A stretch of 64,000 nucleotides of DNA from the NCBI GenBank assembly GCA_020633075.1, contig JACKEI010000003.1:124001-188000 (forward strand), written 5' to 3'. The position numbers and the translations under genes are program-made. Position 1 is the first letter of the stretch. Every line of letters begins with the position of its first letter. The notes beneath the pieces are model-generated. The model was not told the DNA's origin and did no database searches. It saw only the letters and a list, made by a program, of their open reading frames with translations. This DNA is from Sandaracinaceae bacterium. GTDB lineage: Bacteria > Myxococcota_A > Polyangia > Polyangiales > Houyiibacteriaceae. Shown one piece after another: positions 33,838 through 42,264 of the stretch.

Positions 33838-36017
33838 GACGCCGCGCTCTCTCCCTTGGCGTCTCCCGCCAGTGAGAGCTCCACCGGAACGCCGTTGAGC
33901 ACCGCGTTGCCCGTGAGCGTGTCCAGCAGCAGCTCGTCGGTCAGGTCATTCACGCTCACGCCAGCGTACTCGCTCGCGACCCGCAGCTGCACCCCGTCGC
34001 GCGCGTGCCCGAAGCCGTGCGGGACCGACACCACCCCCGGCATGATGTCGTCCGTGAGCTCCGCCGAGAGGGTGATCTCCCCGGTCCGCGAGCGCAGCGT
34101 CACCTGGGCGCCCTGGGCCACCCCGGCTCGCGCGGCGTCCACGGGGTTGAGCAGGGCGGTGCAGCGGTCGCGTCCCTTCATGAGCCGCTCGCTGTTGTGC
34201 AGCCAGCTGTTGTTGCTTCGCACGTGGCGACGCCCGACGAGCTGGAGCGTCTGAGCCTCCTCGCCCATGCTCGCGCGCAGCCGCTCGAGGTCCGCGATCA
34301 TCGGCGCGGGAGCGAGCTCCACGTAGCCGTGCGCGTCGGGTAGCCGCTCGCGCAGGCACGGCTGGAGCGCCCCGAAGTCCTCGCCATGAGGGTTCTCGCG
34401 CAGCTTCTTGAGCGTGAGGCCGTCGCGCAGCAGGTTCGCGCCGGAGCCGTAGGGGCCCATGCGCAGCCCCACGTCGAGCATGCGCTCGGGGCCCGTCGTC
34501 TCGAGCGCGCGCAGGCGCAGCACCTCCTTGTCCAGCCGCCCGTTGCGCAGCGCCGCCAGCCTGCGCGCGATGCCCACGTGGACCTGCCAGTCGTCCAGCG
34601 CACCCGCGGGCGGCGTGAACGTCGGCTCGCTGAACTTGGCGGTGTTGCGCACGGCCAAGAGGTGCAGCGCCAGGTCGTAGTGCGGCCGCTCGAGCGGCGA
34701 GAGGGGCGGCAGGATGAGGTGGGCGTGGCGCGTGGTCTCGTTGATGTACGGGTCCACGCTGATCATCAGGTCCAGCTTGGCGAGCGCGCGGTCGAGCTGC
34801 GCGCCGTTGGGCGTGGACAGGACCGGGTTGCCCGCCATGGTCAACAGGCCACGGATCTGTCCCGTCCCGGCGGTGAGGATCTCCTCGGCCAACACCGCCA
34901 CGGGCAGCTCGCCGCCGAACTCCGGCAGCCCTCGCACGCGGCTCCGCCAGCGGCCGTGGCTGCCGCGCCCCACGCCGAAGCCACCGGCCGCCTTGAGCGA
35001 GTCGAGCGCCGGCTGCGTGAACATGGCACCCCCCTCGCGGTCGAGGTTGCCCGTGACGGCGTTGAGCGCGTACACCAGCCACGCGCACAGCCCGCCAAAG
35101 CGCTGCGTGGATGCCCCCATGCGCCCGTACACAGCCGCGCGCCGCGCAGCCAGCAGACGCGAGGCGATGCTCTCGAGCGCGACGACCGAGACGCCCGTGT
35201 GCACGGCCGTGAAGGCCGGCGAGAAGTCCTTGGCCACGGCGCGCAGCTCGTCGAGCCCGCGCGTCAGCCCCTGCACGTTGCCCAGCTTCACGGCGTCGCG
35301 CGCGAAGACCACGTGCAGCAACGACAACAGGAAGAGGGCGTCGCTCCCCGGCCGGATGAAGTGGTGCTCGCTGGCGCTGCGCGCGCTCTCGGTGCGCCGC
35401 GGATCCATCAGGACCACCTCGCCGCCCCGCGCGCGGATCGCGTCCAGGCGGCGCCGGATCCCAGGCGCGCTCATGAGGCTCCCGTTGCTGGCCAGCGGGT
35501 TCGCGCCCAGCATCAGCAGGAAGTCCGTGCGGTCCACGTCGGGCACGGGCAGCAGCAGCTGGTGCCCGAACATGTGGTAGGCCGCGAACATGTGCGGCAG
35601 CTGGTCCACGCTGGTCGCCGAGAAGCGGTTCTTGCTGCGCAACGCACGCAGGATGACGGGCCCGAAGAGCATCGCGCCCATGTTGTGGATGTTCGGGTTG
35701 CCCAGGTACGCCGCCATGGCGTCGTTGCCGTGGCGCTGCTGCAGCCCGTGGATGCGCTCCGCGGCTTCGTTCAGCGCCTCGTCCCACGAGATGGGCGTGA
35801 AGCCGCCGCGCTCTCGGCGCATGGGCTGACGGAGCCGGTCGGGGTCGTCGTGCAGGTCCGAAAGCGCCGTGGCTTTCGGGCAGATGTGCCCCTGGCTGAA
35901 CGGGTCGCGCTCGTCTCCCCGCGTGGCCAAGACCTTGTTCGCGTGGACCTCGAGGGTGATGCCGCACATCGCCTCACAGAGCGAGCAGGTGCGGTGATGG
36001 AGGGTAGGCGTCGACAT
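33834..36017 (-). CDS. Molybdopterin-dependent oxidoreductase with [4Fe-4S] cluster
   Basis: A 727-residue member of the DMSO-reductase superfamily. The N-terminal [4Fe-4S] cysteines are C11, C14, C18 and C46 (CSLCEAMC ... HICPKA). The central molybdopterin domain contains LGNPN, SATSVDQLPHM and MLGANPLASNGSLM. The C-terminal MoaB-like domain has LQLVGRRHVRSNNSWLHNS and HGFGHARDG. No twin-arginine signal is seen, so the enzyme is probably cytoplasmic. The substrate is unknown; formate or nitrate reductase partner subunits are absent. The ATG at 36017 is preferred: the Cys motif follows ten residues later, as normal. It overlaps the transhydrogenase start by 4 bp. Confidence 0.85.
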   Translation of the reverse strand: MSTPTLHHRTCSLCEAMCGITLEVHANKVLATRGDERDPFSQGHICPKATALSDLHDDPDRLRQPMRRERGGFTPISWDEALNEAAERIHGLQQRHGNDAMAAYLGNPNIHNMGAMLFGPVILRALRSKNRFSATSVDQLPHMFAAYHMFGHQLLLPVPDVDRTDFLLMLGANPLASNGSLMSAPGIRRRLDAIRARGGEVVLMDPRRTESARSASEHHFIRPGSDALFLLSLLHVVFARDAVKLGNVQGLTRGLDELRAVAKDFSPAFTAVHTGVSVVALESIASRLLAARRAAVYGRMGASTQRFGGLCAWLVYALNAVTGNLDREGGAMFTQPALDSLKAAGGFGVGRGSHGRWRSRVRGLPEFGGELPVAVLAEEILTAGTGQIRGLLTMAGNPVLSTPNGAQLDRALAKLDLMISVDPYINETTRHAHLILPPLSPLERPHYDLALHLLAVRNTAKFSEPTFTPPAGALDDWQVHVGIARRLAALRNGRLDKEVLRLRALETTGPERMLDVGLRMGPYGSGANLLRDGLTLKKLRENPHGEDFGALQPCLRERLPDAHGYVELAPAPMIADLERLRASMGEEAQTLQLVGRRHVRSNNSWLHNSERLMKGRDRCTALLNPVDAARAGVAQGAQVTLRSRTGEITLSAELTDDIMPGVVSVPHGFGHARDGVQLRVASEYAGVSVNDLTDELLLDTLTGNAVLNGVPVELSLAGDAKGESAAS

Positions 36018-36169
36018 GCGCGCCAGCATACACGCAGGTGTTCCGCTGCGGGCCGTCTTGCGCTGCGTCGGAGACGCGCCCGAACGTCGCTCCGCCCGGG
36101 AGGCTGTGTTATCTACCGTGTCTACTGTGACTGGAGGCCGCCGTGGTGAGGAGCAGAGAAGGGTCGAGA

Positions 36170-37237
36170 ATGACGAGTGAGCGCGGCGGAGGGCGCCGTG
36201 CCCTCGGGGCGCTGCTGGGAGTGCTCCTGAGCGCGTGTCACGCAGGCGGGCTCCACGCGAGAGTCCCCACCGCGGGTCAGCCAGGGTACGGCGCGAACAT
36301 CCCACCGACCGGCCAGTGGGTACAGATTCCGTTGCCCTTCGGGACCGCCACGCTGCGCATGCCGAGCCAGCCCGAGTACTTGCCCATGACCACGGGCATC
36401 GAGGATGACGGGGCGTCCTACCGCACCCAGATCGGCGGGCAGGAGTACGGGGGACTGCAGCTCATGCTGGCGGTCAGCCAGGTGGAGGGCGGCATCGTCG
36501 GCGCCCCCCTGGACCGCCTCGACGAGATGCGAAGCAGCCTCCTCGAGGGCGCCGAGGAGCGAGGTTACGGCACCGTCATGGTGGACGGGTCGCCCGGCTT
36601 CGACATCGAGTACGTCGACCGTGAGAACGGGCACGTGGTGCGCGCGCGCGCCGTCGTGGGACGCAATCACCTCTACCTGCTGATGGCTCTGATGCCGCCG
36701 CACCTGGAGCCCGCCTACCGCGTGACCGCGATCTCGTACGTGGAGAGCCTCCGCGTGGACGCCACGGACTCGTTCGGGGCCACGGGCGATGGCGCCTACC
36801 GAGCCGGTGGGTGGCGTTGGTCGATGCCGGCCGAGTGCTTCTTCGCCGTGCGCTTCCCAGGGGCCCCCGTGGCTGTCGAGGGGCCGAGCCCCGTCGAAGG
36901 GGCGACCTTCGTGCGTACGTACCGCGTCGTCGGCGAAGGCGGGGCCACCTTCGAGGTGCGCGCCACGGGCTACGACGAGGGCCGCCCCGTGCAGGCCGTC
37001 TCCACGCTGGAAGCGGAGCCGCTCTCGCACTACGCCTTGCGCGCAGGGCGGGACACCACGCGGCAGGGGTACACGGGCCGCTCGCTGGTCTACGAGAGCG
37101 AGGGCCGCATGCGCTTCACGCTGATCTTCGGCTCCTATGCAGCCACCTACGAGGTCAGCGTCGACCTCCCACGCACGGCCAGCCCAGAGATGCTGGAGGC
37201 GCGTAACACCTTCCTCGACAGCTTCAGGATGCTCTGA
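36170..37237 (+). CDS. Lipoprotein with duplicated beta domain
   Basis: A 355-residue lipoprotein. Signal peptide with lipobox LSAC (Cys near residue 24). The mature part seems to hold two copies of the same domain of about 140 residues. Each starts with a strand pattern such as VQIPLPFGTATLRMP or ECFFAVRFPGAPVAV, continues with GLQLMLAVS or ATFEVRATG, and ends with ITAISYVESL or ARNTFLDSF. This resembles the PsbP/DUF1795-like fold; the exact family is not certain. The ATG at 36170 has GAAGGG in good position. It is 2 bp from the protease gene, so the pair is one operon and probably acts in the envelope together. Confidence 0.65.
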   Translation: MTSERGGGRRALGALLGVLLSACHAGGLHARVPTAGQPGYGANIPPTGQWVQIPLPFGTATLRMPSQPEYLPMTTGIEDDGASYRTQIGGQEYGGLQLMLAVSQVEGGIVGAPLDRLDEMRSSLLEGAEERGYGTVMVDGSPGFDIEYVDRENGHVVRARAVVGRNHLYLLMALMPPHLEPAYRVTAISYVESLRVDATDSFGATGDGAYRAGGWRWSMPAECFFAVRFPGAPVAVEGPSPVEGATFVRTYRVVGEGGATFEVRATGYDEGRPVQAVSTLEAEPLSHYALRAGRDTTRQGYTGRSLVYESEGRMRFTLIFGSYAATYEVSVDLPRTASPEMLEARNTFLDSFRML

Positions 37238-37239
37238 CC

Positions 37240-38388
37240 ATGCGCGCTCCGCTCAACCTCCTGGCCACGCTCCTGTGCGGCGCAGCCGTCCTCCCCGCCG
37301 TCGCGCTCGCGCAGGCACCCACACAGCCGGCCGCCCCGACCACGGCGGATGGCGGCATCGAGTCGCGTATCCGACTCCGGCCCATAGACCGCGCCAGCGT
37401 GCGCGTGCTCCAGATCACCGGGGCCTCCGCCTATACGTTCGAGGGGCGCGTCAGCCGTGTGCGTCGCGCCGTCAGCCTGCCCGACGCGGTGCATGGCACG
37501 GGTGTGGTGATCGGCCCGGACGGTCTGGTGCTGACGGCAGCGCACGTGGTGCGCGGGGGCGACGTCCTCGCCGTGCTGCGCCCCGGGGCCGACGAGCCGC
37601 AGGCGGCCCGCGTGATCTACTCGGACGCGGAGCACGACCTCGCCGTGCTGGCGGTCGACGGGCCCCTGCCGGACCAGATCGCGCTGCCGAGGACGCCGCG
37701 TCCCCTCACGCTCAGCGAGAGGCTCTTCGCGACGGGCTATCCGCTCGACATCCGCGAGCGCTATCCGGCTGCGGTCTCGGGCGAGCTCAGCCGCGAGAAC
37801 AACGACGGGTCGCTGCAGGTGGCCATGAGCGTGAACCCAGGCAACTCCGGCGGGCCTGTCATCGACGCGGAGGGCGCGCTGGTGGGCATCATGGCGCGTC
37901 GTGGGGAGCCGACACGTGGTGTGGAGGGCATCGCCATGCTGGAGCCGCTGCGCTTCGTGTTGCCGGCCATGGAGCGCGCGCGCGCCACGCTGGCCCAGCG
38001 GCCTGCGAGCTTTGGGGCGGCGGAGCGGCACATCGTGCGCGTCATGGCGGACTTCGTCCGCACGACGGACGAGCGCCCCATCTTCGAGCAGACCGCCGTC
38101 GCCACGCTGGACCTCGCGGCGCAGGCTCCGCCCAGCTACGAGGCGGGGGCGATGGTGGCTGCCCACGCGTGGAACATGCAGATCGCGCTCCTCGAGGCCC
38201 GCAACGTCAGCGTGCGCGAGCAACTTTCGGGGGAAGATCGGGCCCTGGCGGAGCGTTTGAACGAGATGGCGCAGCGCCTCGCGGCGTGGGCGCTCGCGGG
38301 GGCCCCCTATCTCACAGTGAATTATGGTGGCCTACGTGGAATTCGAGTCAGTCGCGGGCAGCCTTGGGTGCCAACCCCTCGTGAGTAA
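37240..38388 (+). CDS. Secreted trypsin-like serine protease (HtrA-type protease domain, no PDZ)
   Basis: A 382-residue exported protein with a signal peptide ending near VALAQA (residue 24). The S1C-like domain (about 85-240) has the triad H102 (TAAHVV), D133 (EHDLAVL) and S203 (NPGNSGGP). After it comes a helical C-terminal part of about 140 residues with no PDZ motif, unlike DegP/HtrA, which have one or two PDZ domains. It may therefore be regulated by the C-terminal helices or by the co-encoded lipoprotein 2 bp upstream. Function is likely periplasmic protein quality control or specific cleavage. Confidence 0.8.
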   Translation: MRAPLNLLATLLCGAAVLPAVALAQAPTQPAAPTTADGGIESRIRLRPIDRASVRVLQITGASAYTFEGRVSRVRRAVSLPDAVHGTGVVIGPDGLVLTAAHVVRGGDVLAVLRPGADEPQAARVIYSDAEHDLAVLAVDGPLPDQIALPRTPRPLTLSERLFATGYPLDIRERYPAAVSGELSRENNDGSLQVAMSVNPGNSGGPVIDAEGALVGIMARRGEPTRGVEGIAMLEPLRFVLPAMERARATLAQRPASFGAAERHIVRVMADFVRTTDERPIFEQTAVATLDLAAQAPPSYEAGAMVAAHAWNMQIALLEARNVSVREQLSGEDRALAERLNEMAQRLAAWALAGAPYLTVNYGGLRGIRVSRGQPWVPTPRE

Positions 38389-38498
38389 TTGCGAGGCTTC
38401 GCGGGCCCAAACGATCGAAAATGACGCAGCGCGTTGACGCGGTGCGTAAACCGCTCTAAATGAAGGGATATCGATCGGAAGAGGTTGCTCTGACACCC

Positions 38499-38519
38499 AA
38501 TGCCTCTAATAGCGGCATT
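38499..38519. promoter_or_regulatory. Inverted repeat upstream of a TetR gene
   Basis: AATGCC (38499-38504) and GGCATT (38514-38519), 6-bp arms around 9 nt, lie 28 bp before the TetR start at 38547. The position fits an auto-regulatory operator; the short arms make this uncertain. Confidence 0.4.
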
Positions 38520-38546
38520 GTCCGAACGGGATTGGGAAGCCACGCC

Positions 38547-39173
38547 ATGAGTACACGCAAAGCCAACAAAGAGCGCACGCGCCACAAGCTGGTCCAGGCC
38601 ACTCTGAAGATCCTGCACAAGCAGGGGCCCACCGCGCTCACCACCGGCCGCATCGCTCAGGCGGCGGGCGTTGCTCAGCCCACGTTCTACGTCCACTTCA
38701 AGGACATGGACGAAGCCCTCGAAGAGGCCGCAGTCAGCGTTGGAGAGTCGATTCGCACTCGCCTGCGCGAGTTTCGCGACGGGCTCGAGGACGGCGCCTC
38801 TCCGCAGGTGGCCACTCGGCAGGCCTTCACGACCGGGGTCGAGGCCCTCATCGCGGACCGCCGCAGCGCCGAGCTCTTCCTGCGTCACCGGCGTGACGTC
38901 GCGAACCCCCTCGGGCGTCGCTGGCGCGAGCTCATGGACGGCGCTCGGGAGGACCTGATCGCCGACCTCCACGCCCGCGGCGTGGGCAAGCAGGTGGATG
39001 ACCTGGTGGTGCTAGCCGATACTATCATCGGGCTGGTGCTCACGACGGTAGAATCCATCCTGGATGGACGCGTGACCAACCGCGCGGCCGCCATGGAGAT
39101 GATGATGCGCAGCGTGGAGGCCAGCATGCAGCCCACCACCTCCGCTTCCGCCCTCGGCGCGTCGGCGGCCTGA
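38547..39173 (+). CDS. TetR/AcrR-family transcriptional regulator
   Basis: A 208-residue regulator. The HTH region is ERTRHKLVQATLKILHKQGPTALTTGRIAQAAGVAQPTFYVHFKDMDEAL. The ligand domain ends in an Ala/Ser/Thr-rich tail. The ATG at 38547 gives the usual position of the HTH; upstream in-frame codons are AT-rich and contain the inverted repeat at 38499-38519, so they are unlikely to be coding. The next gene converges on it and encodes the diiron protein, whose shared promoter with the Rieske oxygenase gene carries a perfect 18-bp operator. This TetR protein is the closest candidate to bind it. Confidence 0.83.
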   Translation: MSTRKANKERTRHKLVQATLKILHKQGPTALTTGRIAQAAGVAQPTFYVHFKDMDEALEEAAVSVGESIRTRLREFRDGLEDGASPQVATRQAFTTGVEALIADRRSAELFLRHRRDVANPLGRRWRELMDGAREDLIADLHARGVGKQVDDLVVLADTIIGLVLTTVESILDGRVTNRAAAMEMMMRSVEASMQPTTSASALGASAA

Positions 39174-39225
39174 GCGCCGGTAGATTCACCTCCCTCGTGC
39201 TCCCGCGAGGCGCTCGTCGAGCCGG

Positions 39226-40191
39226 CTAGTTCAGCGTCTTGGCGCCGAGCGCCTCGTTGGCGAGCTCGTCGAAGCTCGCGCGCTGCGCCCACTTCTCCTC
39301 GGCCTCGTCGTACAGGATGCCGATGACGCGCTGGTCCACGCCCAGCACGCGCTCGACGACGGGGCGGAACACGGGGCCCGACACCGGGTGGTTGGCGAGG
39401 TCCGCCAGCGCGCCCGCAAAGCGTGGGAAGGGGCGCGCCGCCACCTCGGGCTTCGCGCCGATCAGCTGCGCGCGCTTGAACGCCTCCAGCAAGCGCTTGC
39501 CGCTGGGATCCACGACGTCCATGGGCCCGAAGAACACGTCCTTGAAGAAGGGGCGCGCGTGATAGAAGACCCGCGCCATGGATGACGCGCCACGCAGGCG
39601 CTCCGGCAGCTTCAGGCGCGGGCGCGCGGCCTCCGCGGCGATGCCCTCCGGCGACGCGTAGTACTCGATCATGTAGTAGTCCATCGCGATGTGGCGGCTC
39701 TCGTCGCGGTTGATGCGGTTCATGGCCTGGCGGCTCATGTCGTCGTCCACGAAGTCGTCGATCGAGCGCAGCAGCGCGACGTCCAAGAGCAGCTCACCGG
39801 TGGTGATGTAGGCGTTGGCGATCTCCGCCGACAGGTACTGCAGCAGGTCGGCGAACGCGTCCGAGAACGCCAAGAGGTGCTCGTTCATCGCGTACTGCTT
39901 GTAGTGGTGCACGTCATAATGGCGCGCCAAGCGCACGGCGACCTCGCTGTGCCGCAGCTCGTCCACCACGAACGAGTCGAAGATCTTCGCCAACACCGGG
40001 TCCGTGGCGCGGTCGCGCTGCACCTGGAACAGCTTGCCCGCGAGCAGCTCGATGCCCGCCATGTCCGTGAAGTACTGCACCACGGCGATCTCGTCCTCTC
40101 GTTTCAGCGCGCGCGGGGTCACGCTCCAGTCGAGATCGTCGGCGTGCCACTGGTTGCGCTCGCAGAGGTTGAGCATGCGGTCGAGGTCCAT
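39226..40191 (-). CDS. Ferritin-like diiron oxygenase (AurF-like) family protein
   Basis: A 321-residue all-helical protein with ligands for a carboxylate-bridged diiron centre: a first-helix Glu near E48 (AGIELL), E78xxH81 (DELRHSE), a third-helix Glu around E123/E133 (SAEIANAYITTGE) and E164xxH167 (DESRHIA). The pattern is that of AurF/p-aminobenzoate N-oxygenase-like and related diiron proteins, which oxidise amines or hydroxylate hydrophobic compounds. The substrate cannot be told. The ATG at 40191 is chosen; the open frame above it is antisense to the Rieske and kinase genes. Divergent from the Rieske oxygenase gene with a palindrome between them. Confidence 0.75.
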   Translation of the reverse strand: MDLDRMLNLCERNQWHADDLDWSVTPRALKREDEIAVVQYFTDMAGIELLAGKLFQVQRDRATDPVLAKIFDSFVVDELRHSEVAVRLARHYDVHHYKQYAMNEHLLAFSDAFADLLQYLSAEIANAYITTGELLLDVALLRSIDDFVDDDMSRQAMNRINRDESRHIAMDYYMIEYYASPEGIAAEAARPRLKLPERLRGASSMARVFYHARPFFKDVFFGPMDVVDPSGKRLLEAFKRAQLIGAKPEVAARPFPRFAGALADLANHPVSGPVFRPVVERVLGVDQRVIGILYDEAEEKWAQRASFDELANEALGAKTLN

Positions 40192-40203
40192 GCCCCGCAG
40201 TCT

Positions 40204-40221
40204 ACTAACCGGATGGTTAGT
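40204..40221. promoter_or_regulatory. Perfect 18-bp operator between diiron and Rieske genes
   Basis: ACTAACC-GGAT-GGTTAGT, perfect 7-bp arms around a 4-nt centre, in the 63-bp gap between the divergent starts at 40191 and 40255. The gap is so short that one bound dimer would cover both promoters. TetR-type symmetry; it resembles but is not identical to the sites at 14242-14277. Confidence 0.7.
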
Positions 40222-40254
40222 TATCAAGAGCGGTGACGTGGTACCTTGCGCGGC

Positions 40255-41334
40255 ATGAGTCTCGAGCTCGCTCCCACTCCCCAGAGGCCGCGGCTCGGCG
40301 TCCCAGATGACTGGTACGTCGCCTGCGAATCGCGCGCCCTCCGCGCCTCGCCGCTCGCGGTCGAGCTGCTCGGGCACCGCTTGGTGCTCTTTCGCGACGC
40401 CCGTGGGGTTGCGCGAGCGCTGCAGGACCGCTGCTCCCACCGCAACGTCCCGCTCTCCATGGGCCGCGTGTGCGAGGGACAAGTGGAGTGCCCGTACCAC
40501 GGCTGGCGCTTCGACGGCGACGGACGCTGCACGCACGTGCCCGGTCTCCTCGACGACGACCGCGACGCCGGCGCGCGCGGCCGCGCCGTGCCCAGCCTCC
40601 ATACCCGGGAGAGCGCGGGCTACGTCTGGGTCTACTCGACGGTCGGCGTGGAGCCCACGCGCGAGCCCTTCGCGCTGCCGCTGGTGGACGACCCGTCCTA
40701 CACCACCGTCAACCACGTGCAGGACTTCGAGGGCTCCGTGCACGCCGTGGCCGAAAACGCGCTGGATGTCCCGCACACGGCGTTCGTCCACCGTGGCCTG
40801 TTCCGGAGCGGTGGCGAGACGCGCGGCATCGACGTGGACGTGCAGCGCTTCGCCGATCGAGTCGAGGCCGAGTACATCGGTGAGCCGCGCCCCGATGGGA
40901 TGATCGGCCGGCTGCTCTCTCCAGGCGGGGGCGTCGTGCGTCACTGGGACCGCTTCTTCCTGCCGTGCATCGCGCAGGTGGAGTACCGCCTCGGCGAGGA
41001 CAGCCACGTCGTCGCGACCACCGCGCTCACGCCGATCGCGGAGCACAAGACGCGCATGTTCGCGAGCGTCAGCTTCCGCATGCCCATCCCCGGTCGGCTG
41101 GTGACCATGCTCAAGCCCATCGGGCTGCGCATCCTGGATCAGGACGTGCGCATCCTGGCCCGGCAGATGGAGAACATCCGCGCGTTCGGTGGCCCGCGCT
41201 ACGCGTCCACCAAGCTGGACGTGCTGGGCCCGAGCATCGAGAAGCTGCTGCGCACGGCCGAGCGTGGCGACCGCGGCGCGCCCGCCGCAGAGGGTGACGA
41301 GCCCGCGCGGCGCTCGCTCCGCATCCACGTCTGA
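40255..41334 (+). CDS. Rieske [2Fe-2S] ring-hydroxylating oxygenase-type protein
   Basis: A 359-residue protein with an N-terminal Rieske domain. The [2Fe-2S] ligands are C60, H62, C79 and H82 (CSHRN, CPYHGW). A C-terminal catalytic-type domain has ENALDVPHTAFVH, giving the Asp/His pattern for mononuclear iron. The length and motifs fit single-subunit oxygenases of the VanA/PaO/KshA type acting on aromatics, steroids or other large hydrophobic molecules. An electron-donating reductase is not encoded nearby. ATG at 40255; a TTG nine bases earlier is less likely. Coregulated with the divergent diiron gene by the palindrome. The kinase gene starts 6 bp after its stop. Confidence 0.85.
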   Translation: MSLELAPTPQRPRLGVPDDWYVACESRALRASPLAVELLGHRLVLFRDARGVARALQDRCSHRNVPLSMGRVCEGQVECPYHGWRFDGDGRCTHVPGLLDDDRDAGARGRAVPSLHTRESAGYVWVYSTVGVEPTREPFALPLVDDPSYTTVNHVQDFEGSVHAVAENALDVPHTAFVHRGLFRSGGETRGIDVDVQRFADRVEAEYIGEPRPDGMIGRLLSPGGGVVRHWDRFFLPCIAQVEYRLGEDSHVVATTALTPIAEHKTRMFASVSFRMPIPGRLVTMLKPIGLRILDQDVRILARQMENIRAFGGPRYASTKLDVLGPSIEKLLRTAERGDRGAPAAEGDEPARRSLRIHV

Positions 41335-41340
41335 ACCCGT

Positions 41341-42261
41341 ATGCCGAACATCCCCCTGCTGTCGGAGCGGTACGAGATCACGGCCACGGTCGCACGCGGC
41401 GGCATGGCCCACGTCTTTCGTGGCGCGACGCTCCCCGACGTGACCCCCCGCCGTGAGGTCGCCATCAAGCGCATGCTGCCCTCCTTCCGGAACAACGAGC
41501 GCTTCGTCGCCATGTTCGAGGAGGAGGCGCGCGTCATCGCGGACCTCCAGCACGAGCACATCGCCAGCTTCCACGAGCTGTGCCGCGACGAGGCGGGCAT
41601 GCTCTGCATCGTCATGGAGTGGGTGGACGGGGTCGACCTGTCGCGCATGCTGCTCTCGGCGCGCGACCTCGGCCGCCCGGTGAGCGTCGGAGACGCCGCG
41701 CACGTCGGGTGCGCTGTCCTCAGGGCACTCTGGGCGGCGCATCAGCGCCCGAAGGCGCCGGTCTTTCATCGCGACGTCACGCCCGCCAACATCCTCGTCA
41801 GTCGCAGCGGCGACGTGAAGCTCACGGACTTCGGGCTCTCGCGCGCCATGGACCGCATGACCTTGACCTTGCCCGGGGTGGTGGTCGGAAAGATGGCGTA
41901 CGTGGCTCCGGAGCTCATCGGCGCCTCGCGAGCCTCTCCGTCTTCCGACATCTACAGCCTCGGCGTGGTGCTCTGGGAGATGCTCGCCGGGCGGCGGCTC
42001 TTCCAAGCGCGCAGCGAGCTCGAGCTCTTCATGTTGGCGGGGCGCTCCGTCATCCCGCCGCTCGACGAGCTGCGCTCCGACCTCCCGCAAGGTCTCGCGG
42101 GGCTCGTCGCGGAGATGACGCACCGAAACCCTCACGAGCGCATCGCGACAGCGCAGGTGGCGGCCGAGCGCCTGCAGCCTTTCAGCGTGGCCGAGTCTCG
42201 GCAGGCTCTCGGGCGTTGGGCGGAAGAGGCCGGCGAGCTGACGGCCCCCACGCGCGCCTGA
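41341..42261 (+). CDS. Hanks-type Ser/Thr protein kinase
   Basis: A 306-residue soluble kinase. Subdomain motifs: glycine loop ARGGMAHVF (19-27), K43 (VAIKRM), HRDVTPANIL with catalytic D145, DFG at 163-165 and APE in YVAPEL. An RD kinase, so activation-loop phosphorylation is likely. It has no transmembrane segment or extra domain. It follows the Rieske gene by 6 bp and probably is co-transcribed. Its target is unknown. The PP2C phosphatase at 9.3-10.4 kb would be the counterpart in principle, but no link is shown. It converges on the HerA-like gene with 3 bp between stops. Confidence 0.9.
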   Translation: MPNIPLLSERYEITATVARGGMAHVFRGATLPDVTPRREVAIKRMLPSFRNNERFVAMFEEEARVIADLQHEHIASFHELCRDEAGMLCIVMEWVDGVDLSRMLLSARDLGRPVSVGDAAHVGCAVLRALWAAHQRPKAPVFHRDVTPANILVSRSGDVKLTDFGLSRAMDRMTLTLPGVVVGKMAYVAPELIGASRASPSSDIYSLGVVLWEMLAGRRLFQARSELELFMLAGRSVIPPLDELRSDLPQGLAGLVAEMTHRNPHERIATAQVAAERLQPFSVAESRQALGRWAEEAGELTAPTRA

Positions 42262-42264
42262 GCC

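Noticed and set aside
40192..42135. An N-terminal extension of the diiron gene of about 650 codons
   Set aside because: It is antisense to the Rieske and kinase genes and starts beyond the palindromic operator. Its composition is that of a shadow frame.
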